DNA from: Tamilnaduibacter salinus
Lineage (GTDB): Bacteria; Pseudomonadota; Gammaproteobacteria; Pseudomonadales; Oleiphilaceae
Direction of reading: 5' to 3'
NCBI RefSeq assembly: GCF_003096655.1
Contig: NZ_QEKQ01000002.1
Span: forward strand, 186,001 to 250,000
Length of the DNA: 64,000 bases
Part shown: positions 52,391 through 60,261 of the stretch, piece after piece
Layout: each line of letters starts with the position of its first letter
Numbering within the stretch: the first letter of the stretch is position 1
Translations under genes and position numbers: made by a program
Notes under the pieces: generated by a model
What the model saw: only the letters and a program-made list of their open reading frames with translations
Databases searched by the model: none
What the model was told of the DNA's origin: nothing

Positions 52391-54247
52391 TTACTCATTG
52401 TGCAGCGCCGCGTAAATGGTGTCGGCCATGGCCCGGCTGATGCCTTTCACCTTGGCGATTTCTTCCACGCCCGCTTTGCGAATTTCCTGAAGTCCGCCAA
52501 AGTAGCGGATCAGCTCCCGGCGCCGCTTGGCTCCAACGCCTTCAATGCCTTCCAGTGTGGACTGACGGCGCTTTTTGTCACGCCGCGCCCGGTGACCACT
52601 GACCGCAAAACGGTGCGATTCGTCCCGAATGTGCTGAATCAGGTGCAGTGCCGGGGAGTCGGAGGGTACCCGGAATACGTCTCCTGTCAACGCATCAATC
52701 AGCTGCTCCATGCCGGCTTTACGGGTGACCCCTTTGGCGACACCAATCAGTGTTATGTCGCTGACACCCAACTCCTCAAACACTTCGCGGGCGACGTTGA
52801 GCTGCCCTTTGCCCCCATCGATGAACACCAGGTCCGGGCGCTTGCCCTCGCCATCACGAACGCGTCGATAACGGCGGGTCAGTACCTGGCGCATGGCGCC
52901 ATAATCGTCACCAGCCGTTTCACCTTCAATGTTGTATAGCCGATAGTCGCTTTTCAGGGGGCCATTGTCGTCAAACACGACGCAGGACGCGACTGTGTTC
53001 TCACCATGGCTGTGGCTGATGTCGAAACACTCCATGCGGGCTGGCGTATCAGATAATTCCAGCAAATCCCGTAACGCCAGAAGACGGCGATAGACGGTTT
53101 CTTTGCTGGCCAGATGCGTCTGCAGCGTCTGCCAGGCATTGGTCCCGGCCAGCTCCAACCAGCGCCGGCGCTCACCCCGAACACGATGGCGGACAAGGAC
53201 CTCCCGCCCTGCCGCCTCAGTCAGCGCCGACGAAAGAATGTCCTGTTCGGCCACTTCGAACGGGACCAGGACCTCTTTGGGGTATTCCCGCTGGGTGTCA
53301 CTACCAAAATAGAACTGTCCGAGAAACGCCCCAATCAGTTCTTTCTCGGACTGCTCCAGTGAGAACGTCGGGAAATAATCCCGGGTGCCCAGTACACGTC
53401 CGCCCCGGACAATGATCACGACAATGCAGACGATACCGCCTTCCTGGGCCAGCGCCACCACATCCGCGTCCCCGCCGGAAGCGCCTTCGATCGACTGCTG
53501 TTCCTGAACATGCCGCAAGTCATTGATCTGGTCCCGGTAAGCCGCCGCCTTCTCAAATTCCAGGTTCGCGCTCGCCTGCTCCATTCGACTCATCAGGTCG
53601 TCGATGATCGCCGGATTGCGTCCCTCCAGGAACATGGTGGCGTGGCGAATGTCTTCCCGGTATTGGTCTTCGGAGATAAACCCCACGCACGGCGCGGTAC
53701 AGCGGTTGATCTGATACTGGAGGCACGGGCGGCTTCGGTTGTTGAAATAACTGTCAGAACAATTGCGTATGCGGAAAATTTTCTGCAATACATTAAGGCT
53801 TTCGCGGACCGCTCCGGAACTGGGAAACGGACCAAACCAGGTCCCTTTGGCGCGCCGCGTCCGGCCACGACGAAACGTCAGAGATGGGTACGATGGGTGC
53901 CCGGAAAGATAAATGTAAGGGTAGGATTTGTCGTCGCGGAGGAGGATGTTATACGGGGGGCGCAACGATTTGATCAGGTTCTGCTCAAGCAGCAACGCCT
54001 CGGTCTCGCTCCCGGTGACCGTCACTTCGACATTGGCGATCCGGGAGACCAGCGCCATGGTTTTCGCGGACTGGCCACTACTCCTGAAATAGCTCCCAAC
54101 GCGGTTTTTCAGATTCCGGGCTTTGCCGACATACAGTACGTCGCCCCCAGCGTCGATCATCCGGTAGACACCGGGACGCTGCGTGAGCTGTTTCAGGAAA
54201 GATTGGCTGTCGAATTCCGGGGGGTGATCAGGCTTTGTCGGCATCAA
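52391..54247 (-). CDS. uvrC: Excinuclease ABC subunit C
   Basis: 618 residues, nucleotide excision repair nuclease. GIY-YIG domain at the start (RPGVYRMIDAGGDVLYVGKARNLKNRV, cut here for length to GVYRMIDAGGDVLYVGKA), UVR motif (about 205-240), catalytic RNase H-like domain with MECFDISHSHG, and C-terminal HhH pair (IEGVGAKRRRELIRYFGG). Start overlaps uvrY by 20 bases. Confidence 0.96.
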   Translation of the reverse strand: MMPTKPDHPPEFDSQSFLKQLTQRPGVYRMIDAGGDVLYVGKARNLKNRVGSYFRSSGQSAKTMALVSRIANVEVTVTGSETEALLLEQNLIKSLRPPYNILLRDDKSYPYIYLSGHPSYPSLTFRRGRTRRAKGTWFGPFPSSGAVRESLNVLQKIFRIRNCSDSYFNNRSRPCLQYQINRCTAPCVGFISEDQYREDIRHATMFLEGRNPAIIDDLMSRMEQASANLEFEKAAAYRDQINDLRHVQEQQSIEGASGGDADVVALAQEGGIVCIVVIIVRGGRVLGTRDYFPTFSLEQSEKELIGAFLGQFYFGSDTQREYPKEVLVPFEVAEQDILSSALTEAAGREVLVRHRVRGERRRWLELAGTNAWQTLQTHLASKETVYRRLLALRDLLELSDTPARMECFDISHSHGENTVASCVVFDDNGPLKSDYRLYNIEGETAGDDYGAMRQVLTRRYRRVRDGEGKRPDLVFIDGGKGQLNVAREVFEELGVSDITLIGVAKGVTRKAGMEQLIDALTGDVFRVPSDSPALHLIQHIRDESHRFAVSGHRARRDKKRRQSTLEGIEGVGAKRRRELIRYFGGLQEIRKAGVEEIAKVKGISRAMADTIYAALHNE

Positions 54248-54884
54248 GCAGTCCGAGTCTCACGGCCATAAGGGCCAGCTCTACATCGCTGGATATGTCC
54301 AGTTTTTCGAAGATCCGGTAGCGGTAACTATTGACCGTTTTGGGGCTCAGGCACAGTTTATCGGAAATGTCCTGAACTTTCTGGCAATCGACCACCATGA
54401 GGGCGATCTGAAGCTCGCGTTCCGACAGTCGGTCAAAAACGGTCTGATCGTCGTCGTCCTGGCCGTCGCTGAGCTGCTTCAGAGCCATTTTCTGGGCGAT
54501 TTCCGGGCTGATGTAGCGCTGGCCGGTGTGCGCCATCCGAATGGCCCGCTCCATCTCACGCAGATCACCGTTCTTGGTGATGTAGGCCGTTGCGCCCGCC
54601 TGCATGACACGCGTGGGATAAGGATCATCGGCAAAGGCCGTAACCACGATCACCTTGATCTCGTCGTCAATCCGAAGGATGCGCCGGGTGGCCTCCAACC
54701 CGCCAATGCCGGGCATGCGGATATCCATCAGCACAATGTCCGGCGGATCTCGCCGGGCTATGTCGATGGCATCTTCTCCTGAAGCCGCTTCACCAATCAC
54801 GTCGATGTCCGTGTCATCCGCCAGCATTCGTGTGATGCCCGAGCGCACGAGCTCATGGTCATCCACTACGAGTACCCTGATCAA
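54228..54884 (-). CDS. uvrY: GacA/UvrY-family response regulator
   Basis: 218 residues. Receiver domain with D54 (VLMDIRMPG) and pocket D8-D9, then a LuxR/NarL-type HTH (about 155-215; LSERELQIALMVVDCQKVQDI). In gammaproteobacteria this is GacA, partner of the hybrid kinase GacS/BarA and driver of Rsm/Csr small RNAs. First gene of the uvrY-uvrC-pgsA unit. The 297 bases between it and tRNA-Ser contain no gene. Confidence 0.95.
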   Translation of the reverse strand: MIRVLVVDDHELVRSGITRMLADDTDIDVIGEAASGEDAIDIARRDPPDIVLMDIRMPGIGGLEATRRILRIDDEIKVIVVTAFADDPYPTRVMQAGATAYITKNGDLREMERAIRMAHTGQRYISPEIAQKMALKQLSDGQDDDDQTVFDRLSERELQIALMVVDCQKVQDISDKLCLSPKTVNSYRYRIFEKLDISSDVELALMAVRLGLLDADKA

Positions 54885-55110
54885 AACGCACCTCTCTGCC
54901 TATGTCGTCCATCTCGGCACGGGAAACCGGCATGGCCTGCCACGTGTTGAGTGGCAGTCCGTGGCCCCCTGGCTTTCCTGTCGCCGCCGGTGAACCTACA
55001 TAGTCATGGATTTTACCCGGATATACGACTACGTGATACCCGAAAGGTCTTCTCGCGCAAGCCGAGCGGCCTGCCACACGCCAAGTCCCGGAAACAGAAG
55101 CGGATTGGCG

Positions 55111-55138
55111 TTGACAGAGCAAGTGATTCCGGTATCAT
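55111..55138 (+). promoter_or_regulatory. Sigma-70 promoter of tRNA-Ser
   Basis: TTGACA (55111-55116) and TATCAT (55133-55138), 16 bases apart, about 44 bases before tRNA-Ser. Confidence 0.75.
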
Positions 55139-55181
55139 TCGCTCCGTTGTCGCAACGGCAACACGCCCTCAAGGGCTCAGC

Positions 55182-55272
55182 GGTGGGCTGGCAGAGTGGC
55201 TGAATGCAGCGGTCTTGAAAACCGCCGAGGGTTAGTAGCCCTCCCGGGGTTCGAATCCCTGGCCCACCGCCA
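55182..55272 (+). tRNA. tRNA-Ser (anticodon UGA), likely attachment site of the adjoining element
   Basis: Acceptor GGTGGGC / GCCCACC, anticodon TGA in TCTTGAAAA, long variable arm, T-arm GGGGTTCGAATCCCT and encoded CCA. Length 91. Phage-derived genes begin directly after it, and serine tRNA genes are frequent integration sites, so its 3' end may be attL. The matching attR would be to the right of this window. Confidence 0.96.
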
Positions 55273-55403
55273 TTTTTCCCTTTCTTTCAGTGTCTTACCG
55301 ACCAAAAACGACCTCGGCCCACATCGTGGCCCACATCCCTGAATCGCTTGTGAACGGTCCTGTATCCAAGGGCCCAAACGTCTGATTTCACGAGGTACAA
55401 GCG

Positions 55404-56159
55404 ATGAGCCTATATCAACGCATGGAGCAAGCTGCCAATTTTCGCAGTGACCGTGATGTTCTTGGCGGATACGTCATTTTCTACGGAGAAGAAGTAGCCG
55501 GTTGGGCTGCTGATCTGGCCAGACCCGAGGCGTGGGCGCCTGGTTGTATTGCGGTTGATGACTCGGGAGGTGAGTGGGAGACCGTCGGCGGTGACGAATA
55601 TAATGGCGCTGCGAACTGGGTAAAGACCGAGCAACAGCCTTATAGCGAGGTGGTGTCGCACGAAAGATCAATCCTGACAGAATTCGCCCGCGACCCGATG
55701 ACGAACGAGCTCAGCTTCAAGCCGGAAAAGGCAGAGATTGAAGAGCGGCTTCCGTTTGTTGATGTCGTCCCGGACTCGGGCAAGCTTTCACGCTGGGCAG
55801 TCCCTGCGACCGGCGGTTATTTTGGAGGGGCCGCGACCGGACGGCACCTGGCGAAGATCTACCTGAAACACCTGCAGGAGTTCGGTTTTCCGACTGGCGG
55901 CATGCTTCAGAACATCGCGCTGGACATGCTCGACAGTGAAGAGCTTTCGGGACAGGGGGCTGCCACCAGGGCACGCTCCGGCCAAGTGACTGGTTTCTTC
56001 TCAGAGCTTGAACGCCTGATACAGACCGCACTGGATGCCGGCGTGGAACCCGCCAGCTTCGGGAGCTCAGAACAGATGCTCTGGCGCGCCAATGCTGGCA
56101 TCAATTTCGACGAGGAAGCCTATTTGAACTTTGTTGAAGATAGGAAGGCTCGCTCATGA
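55404..56159 (+). CDS. Protein of unknown function at the tRNA-proximal end of the phage element
   Basis: 251 residues, soluble, no signal peptide or known domain. A Gly/Ala-rich middle (about 130-165, PATGGYFGGAATGRHLAKIY) and a helical C-terminus are the only visible features. GAGG precedes the ATG. It faces opposite to the structural genes and shares its stop with the start of a 58-residue gene (ATGA), so the two are co-translated. The location between att site and late genes is where accessory cargo of phages and satellites is often carried. Confidence 0.6.
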   Translation: MSLYQRMEQAANFRSDRDVLGGYVIFYGEEVAGWAADLARPEAWAPGCIAVDDSGGEWETVGGDEYNGAANWVKTEQQPYSEVVSHERSILTEFARDPMTNELSFKPEKAEIEERLPFVDVVPDSGKLSRWAVPATGGYFGGAATGRHLAKIYLKHLQEFGFPTGGMLQNIALDMLDSEELSGQGAATRARSGQVTGFFSELERLIQTALDAGVEPASFGSSEQMLWRANAGINFDEEAYLNFVEDRKARS

Positions 56160-56332
56160 TTGTTGACGCTGACAAATACACGGGCGTTATGTATTACGTG
56201 GCCCGCGACACGGATAGGGCTGGCGGCATTCCTGTGTCACCGTTCTTCAGCCTGCCGTTTGAGGCGAAGCTCTGGATGTACCTGTGGGGAGATCCAGAGA
56301 AATACTGTGTGGCCCGTCAGCAATTTCTGTAA
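56156..56332 (+). CDS. Small (58 aa) protein co-translated with the preceding gene
   Basis: Short gene beginning MIVDADKYTGVMYYVARDTD, with AGGAAGG upstream inside the preceding gene and a start codon overlapping that gene's stop (ATGA). Rich in aromatic residues (Tyr, Phe, Trp) for its size. Ends 6 bases before a strong terminator. A toxin-antitoxin or paired-effector layout is possible but not shown. Confidence 0.55.
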   Translation: MIVDADKYTGVMYYVARDTDRAGGIPVSPFFSLPFEAKLWMYLWGDPEKYCVARQQFL

Positions 56333-56338
56333 GCATAC

Positions 56339-56362
56339 AAAGCCCGGCATCAGCCGGGCTTT
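56339..56362. terminator. Bidirectional Rho-independent terminator
   Basis: Perfect 10-bp stem AAAGCCCGGC (56339-56348) / GCCGGGCTTT (56353-56362) with ATCA loop, flanked by A and T runs. It closes both the plus-strand pair at 55404-56332 and the minus-strand phage genes ending at 56388. Confidence 0.9.
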
Positions 56363-56387
56363 TACGATGCCGCCGTAAAACCAGCCC

Positions 56388-56885
56388 CTACCCATCCTGG
56401 TCTTCCAAGTATCCCCGAAGACTGTCTTCCAGGACCTCATCGATTCGCGCGATCTCGTTCTGAGACTTCACGCACTCCCGTTTGATGGCCTCGACCATCT
56501 GGTTATCGAGTTCCGGGAACCGCCGTTTGATGTTGAGCGGCAGGCTGTCGAGAATCCCGGACGCTCCGCCAGCCACGCGGCTGAGGACCTGGGTGATGAT
56601 CTCAATAGGGACCGTTCGACCCCGGGCCAGCTCGTTCTTGATTTCTTGCCCTTCTGCCTGGGCCCGAGTCAGGCGAAGCCGCTCGTCTTCGATGTTCCCG
56701 GTACCGACGGTTTCGCTCATGTTCGACAGCCGGTTATCCAGAACGGACTGGACGTCGTAGAACACCTGCTTGCCGATCCGGGCGACCGGCGTCACCTCCC
56801 ACCTGGCGAAGGCAGAAACGGTGATTCCGAGGCTTCTTGCCATCTGCTGCTGGTTCAGCCAGTGCTTTTCAGGTTTCTCAATCAT
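56388..56885 (-). CDS. Phage terminase small subunit (Nu1-like)
   Basis: 165 residues. The N-terminus (about 8-45) is a MerR/excisionase-like winged helix-turn-helix (LNQQQMARSLGITVSAFARW) as in lambda Nu1, followed by a long charged helical region (LTRAQAEGQEIKNELARG) typical of Nu1-type proteins. It would recognise packaging sites. No large subunit is visible nearby, unlike in complete phages where the two are adjacent. Last gene of the minus-strand set. Confidence 0.8.
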   Translation of the reverse strand: MIEKPEKHWLNQQQMARSLGITVSAFARWEVTPVARIGKQVFYDVQSVLDNRLSNMSETVGTGNIEDERLRLTRAQAEGQEIKNELARGRTVPIEIITQVLSRVAGGASGILDSLPLNIKRRFPELDNQMVEAIKRECVKSQNEIARIDEVLEDSLRGYLEDQDG

Positions 56886-56972
56886 AGTACAACCCGCTTA
56901 TAAAATTTTCGTATGAAGCGAAATTCCGCGCTCAGCGACACCCATGGGGGCCTACCTGCCAGAAAGGACCCG

Positions 56973-57200
56973 TTAGGCGCTGCCGGCGCCGTGTACTTGC
57001 ACGCGCTCTTCTAGGTGGTTAACCAGCACATCTTTCTCATCCTCACTGAGCTCTTCCTGCCAGCGAAGAAGTAGAATCATTGATTGAGCTGACATGTACA
57101 TTCGATGTTGAACATTGATGTCGCTGGTTTCATTGAAGATCTTCAGGGCATGCCCCAGGGGGTGGTGGCGATAATGCTCGAACAGCTCAGCCTTCGTCAT
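56973..57200 (-). CDS. Small phage-element protein of unknown function
   Basis: 75 residues, helical, charged (MTKAELFEHYRHHPLGHALK). An AGAGGA sequence is just upstream. Located between the tape measure and small terminase genes. The 232 bases between it and the tape measure gene show an open frame on the minus strand that I do not consider reliable. Confidence 0.5.
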   Translation of the reverse strand: MTKAELFEHYRHHPLGHALKIFNETSDINVQHRMYMSAQSMILLLRWQEELSEDEKDVLVNHLEERVQVHGAGSA

Positions 57201-57432
57201 TTCTATGTCCTCTCACGTGATGGGGGGAGGTAGGTCGAGAAAGCGGCAGTTTTTTTCGGATGGTCTGCCAACATCGGCCCGCGCTGGTACGGTCACGAAC
57301 CGCAAAGCCTTTTTCTGGTGTCTCTGCCATCACCATTGGAGAAGCCGGCATGCCGAACCGGCGTAGACACATTGTGAGGCCATGTGTCAGAGCCATTGCG
57401 ACCCCGCTGCAAGGAGAGGCGGGGAGGCGCAA

Positions 57433-60195
57433 TTACTCGCTGAGTCCGAGCAGCATCTCTCCGCCCTCGGCACTCACCCGAACCTGGATTTCTCTCAAGA
57501 TCTCGAACATGAACGCTTCCAGGTGCGGCTGGAGGCCGGCGCCGTCGATTTCTATCAACGAGTCGCCCTGCCGGATCGCCCGGGTTCGCTCTTTAATCTG
57601 TTCGATCTGCGCCTTGGTCAGTTTCTTCTGGAGCTCGAACGCCTCTTCCCTGAGCTCGTTTTCTTTCCGGATCTGCTTTTCAATGGCCATTTCCTTGAGC
57701 CCGCTGGCATCTGACAGATCGCCGAACAGGTCGGATATGGAACCGGTGGTTTCGCTGAACGCCGTGCCGATAGTTTCCGCCAGCGCTTTGACCTTCTCGG
57801 CATTGGCCTCGACTTCGGCAATGTCGAGTCTTACCTCTGCCTCAACCGTTTTGATCCGCTCGTTACTCTGGAGCTTCTCCATCTGAATCCGGAAGTTTTC
57901 GGATTCTGTAATGACTTTTTTGGTCTTCTCGGCGTTGTCGTCCATCGCGCCGGTGTTCTCGATGACTTTGCCGGTCCAGCTGTTGATCTTGCCGCTGGCC
58001 TTGTCGTAGCCGACAACGAGGGTCTTGTTATTCTCAGCGAGGTTGCGCGTCGCTTCCCCAACATCCCCCAGGGCCCCCCTGCTATCGGACATTCGTTGGT
58101 TCAAATCTTCGACGGCGGTGGTCGTGTCACGCTGCTGGCCTGTATATTCGTCCAGCTCTTCATTGAGAGCCCCTTGGGCGTTGGCGTTGTTCACCAATTC
58201 CTGAGCCCGCTTGTTCAGGGCGTCAATGTCCAATCGGGCGGCCTGTTTCGTGTTGTCGAGCGAATCCGCCAGCCGCGTGTTCATGTCGCGCAGATCCGAG
58301 GTTTCCTCCCTCAGCTCTTTCTGAGCATCGGTCAGCGGTTTCATCTGCTTCTTGATCTTCTCGATCTCGTCCGCGTTGAATTGCTCGTAGAGCCAGGCGC
58401 CAATGGACGTCCCGAAGGCGTCCTCCATCGGTTCTATCACCAGGTCGTTGATGACCTCGCCGATCGCGAAACCGCCGGTCAGGGCCACGCCAATCAACCC
58501 ACCCTTGCCGAGTCCCGTTTTGCCGATCTTCTTGATGTTCTCCAGATTCCCCGCGATGGCCTTGAATCCCTGTGCACCCGCCAGCGCCGTGAGACCGGTG
58601 CCGATGGAACTCAGCCCGCCAGCGAGGGATGAGATTGCCGGCAGAACCGTGTCGATGGCCTTGGAGAGCCCGAGCAGTTCCCCCACGCTTTTCTGGGTGG
58701 CCGCGTCCAGGTCCTGGAATTCCTCGACACCCTTGCCGATCCCGGCAAACAGCGGCTCCAGCCCGCTGATGATCCCCCCGGAGACGTTCACCAGGGCGGT
58801 CAGCGTGTCCACAACCTTCTGGAGGGCGTCTTCCAGTCCCTGGACGGTGCTGAGGTCAATATCACCGAATAACGCGGTCAGAGCGCCTTCAACCTCGTCC
58901 CCGAGCCCCTCAAACGATTGGAGCAGGTCCGAGAAGTCGAGCCCCTCAAAGGCTTCCGGAAGGTTCTCCGCCACGACGTTCACCTGCTCGGCAAACGACT
59001 CCAGACCGTTTCTCAGGGCCTCGAACAGCACATTGGCGTTATCCCCCTGGATGGCGGTCCGGAACGAATCAACCAGGTTTGTGGTCGCCTGCGTGACCTG
59101 CTTCGTCTGGTCGATGTACTCCACCCCCGCTGTGGCGGCTGCCGCGTTGAAGGCACTCTGAAGCTGCTTCATGGCGAACTTCGCCGATTCTGTCTTGGTC
59201 TCGAATTCTTCCATGGCAGAGCCCGACGAATTCAGCGCCGTGTTGAGGACCTCTTCGGAACGCTCCGCACCATTGAGGATGGCCAGGAACCGGCTCATCT
59301 GTTCGGCGCCGGCGATAACCGAGGCCACCCGCTGCTTCTCGTTCTTCGTGAGGTCCTGCGTCACATCGATGAGCTCATACAGGACGTCTTTCGTGTCCCG
59401 GCGCTCGCCATTCAGCTCCAGTTGAATCCCCAGCTCGTTCTCGAGAAGCTCCTGCTGTTTCTTCGTGGGATCGATGAGGTTGGAAATGGCCGTTTTGAGT
59501 GCGTTGGCGGACTCGGAGCCCGAGCGGGTCACTTCCACCATGGGAGTGAGCAGGGCCGCTGTTTCCTCGAAGGTCAGACCGAGCGTCTCAGCAACCGGGC
59601 TGAGAATCTTGAAACCATCCCCGAGCTCCTTAACCGACGCTCCTGCCTTGTTGGAGACGCCATTCAGAACATCCAGCAAGTGAGCGGCTTCCGATGCGGG
59701 AGCATTGAACCCCGCCAGCGTGCCGATGAGAAGCTCGGATGATTGCACGGTCGTGAGATCGGCCGCGTTGACGCCGAGAAGCGACTGCTCCACCAGCGTC
59801 AGCGATTCATCGATGTCGTAGCCTGCCTGGCGAAAGTCCGCCACGCTCCCCACGATGGAATCCAGACCGACGCCGAAACGGCTGGCGAGGTTGGTGAATT
59901 CGTCCGCGTAGTCGCTGGCCTGGCCTTCGCTGTCGCCCATGACCTTCTGAAGATCGGTGAGCGCCGCTTCAAACTCCACCGCTTCCTTCGTCGCGAAAGC
60001 GGCGGCGGCCGCAGCCAGAGCCGCCAGCGCTGTGTCGAGCTTGGCAATCATGTCCGTGGCGCTCGACAGCGGCCCGGTGATGCCCCCGACCCGATCCTGA
60101 AGGCTGTCGAGGTTCCGGCCGACAGACTGGACAGCCTGGCCGGTCCGGTCCACCCCGCCGAAGATGATCTCAACGGTTTTCTGTTTGTCGGCCAT
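57433..60195 (-). CDS. Phage tail tape measure protein
   Basis: 920 residues. N-terminal TP901-type tape-measure core (about 60-330; GLTFEETAALLTPMVEVTRS), a hydrophobic middle (about 520-590) that is membrane-like as in tail tape measures, and a long coiled coil to the C-terminus. It would set tail length and aid DNA entry. GGGAG precedes the ATG by 8 bases. The adjacent gene upstream is the capsid, with no tail-tube, sheath or chaperone gene between them. Confidence 0.88.
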   Translation of the reverse strand: MADKQKTVEIIFGGVDRTGQAVQSVGRNLDSLQDRVGGITGPLSSATDMIAKLDTALAALAAAAAAFATKEAVEFEAALTDLQKVMGDSEGQASDYADEFTNLASRFGVGLDSIVGSVADFRQAGYDIDESLTLVEQSLLGVNAADLTTVQSSELLIGTLAGFNAPASEAAHLLDVLNGVSNKAGASVKELGDGFKILSPVAETLGLTFEETAALLTPMVEVTRSGSESANALKTAISNLIDPTKKQQELLENELGIQLELNGERRDTKDVLYELIDVTQDLTKNEKQRVASVIAGAEQMSRFLAILNGAERSEEVLNTALNSSGSAMEEFETKTESAKFAMKQLQSAFNAAAATAGVEYIDQTKQVTQATTNLVDSFRTAIQGDNANVLFEALRNGLESFAEQVNVVAENLPEAFEGLDFSDLLQSFEGLGDEVEGALTALFGDIDLSTVQGLEDALQKVVDTLTALVNVSGGIISGLEPLFAGIGKGVEEFQDLDAATQKSVGELLGLSKAIDTVLPAISSLAGGLSSIGTGLTALAGAQGFKAIAGNLENIKKIGKTGLGKGGLIGVALTGGFAIGEVINDLVIEPMEDAFGTSIGAWLYEQFNADEIEKIKKQMKPLTDAQKELREETSDLRDMNTRLADSLDNTKQAARLDIDALNKRAQELVNNANAQGALNEELDEYTGQQRDTTTAVEDLNQRMSDSRGALGDVGEATRNLAENNKTLVVGYDKASGKINSWTGKVIENTGAMDDNAEKTKKVITESENFRIQMEKLQSNERIKTVEAEVRLDIAEVEANAEKVKALAETIGTAFSETTGSISDLFGDLSDASGLKEMAIEKQIRKENELREEAFELQKKLTKAQIEQIKERTRAIRQGDSLIEIDGAGLQPHLEAFMFEILREIQVRVSAEGGEMLLGLSE

Positions 60196-60261
60196 GCTTG
60201 TTCTCCCGTTGCTGAGTGGCTTAACCCCTCCACTGGAGAGGTTAAGAACTCTGTGCCGCGT

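Noticed and set aside
54995-55045. Resemblance of TACATAGTC and CGACTACGTG near uvrY to the repeats of the phage element
   Set aside because: Only short partial matches, no 16-base unit, and outside the element; treated as chance.
55177-55377. Minus-strand frame over tRNA-Ser as an integrase remnant
   Set aside because: It runs through the tRNA itself and contains no recombinase motif (no Arg/His/Tyr catalytic pattern).
57187-57432. 81-codon minus-strand frame between the tape measure and the 75-residue gene
   Set aside because: Composition is irregular, no ribosome site, and overlaps the neighbouring gene start; not convincing as a gene.
57260-59742. Several long plus-strand frames opposite the tape measure gene
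   Set aside because: The repetitive, Ala/Leu/Glu-rich coiled coil of the tape measure leaves the opposite frames open by composition; no motifs or ribosome sites fit.
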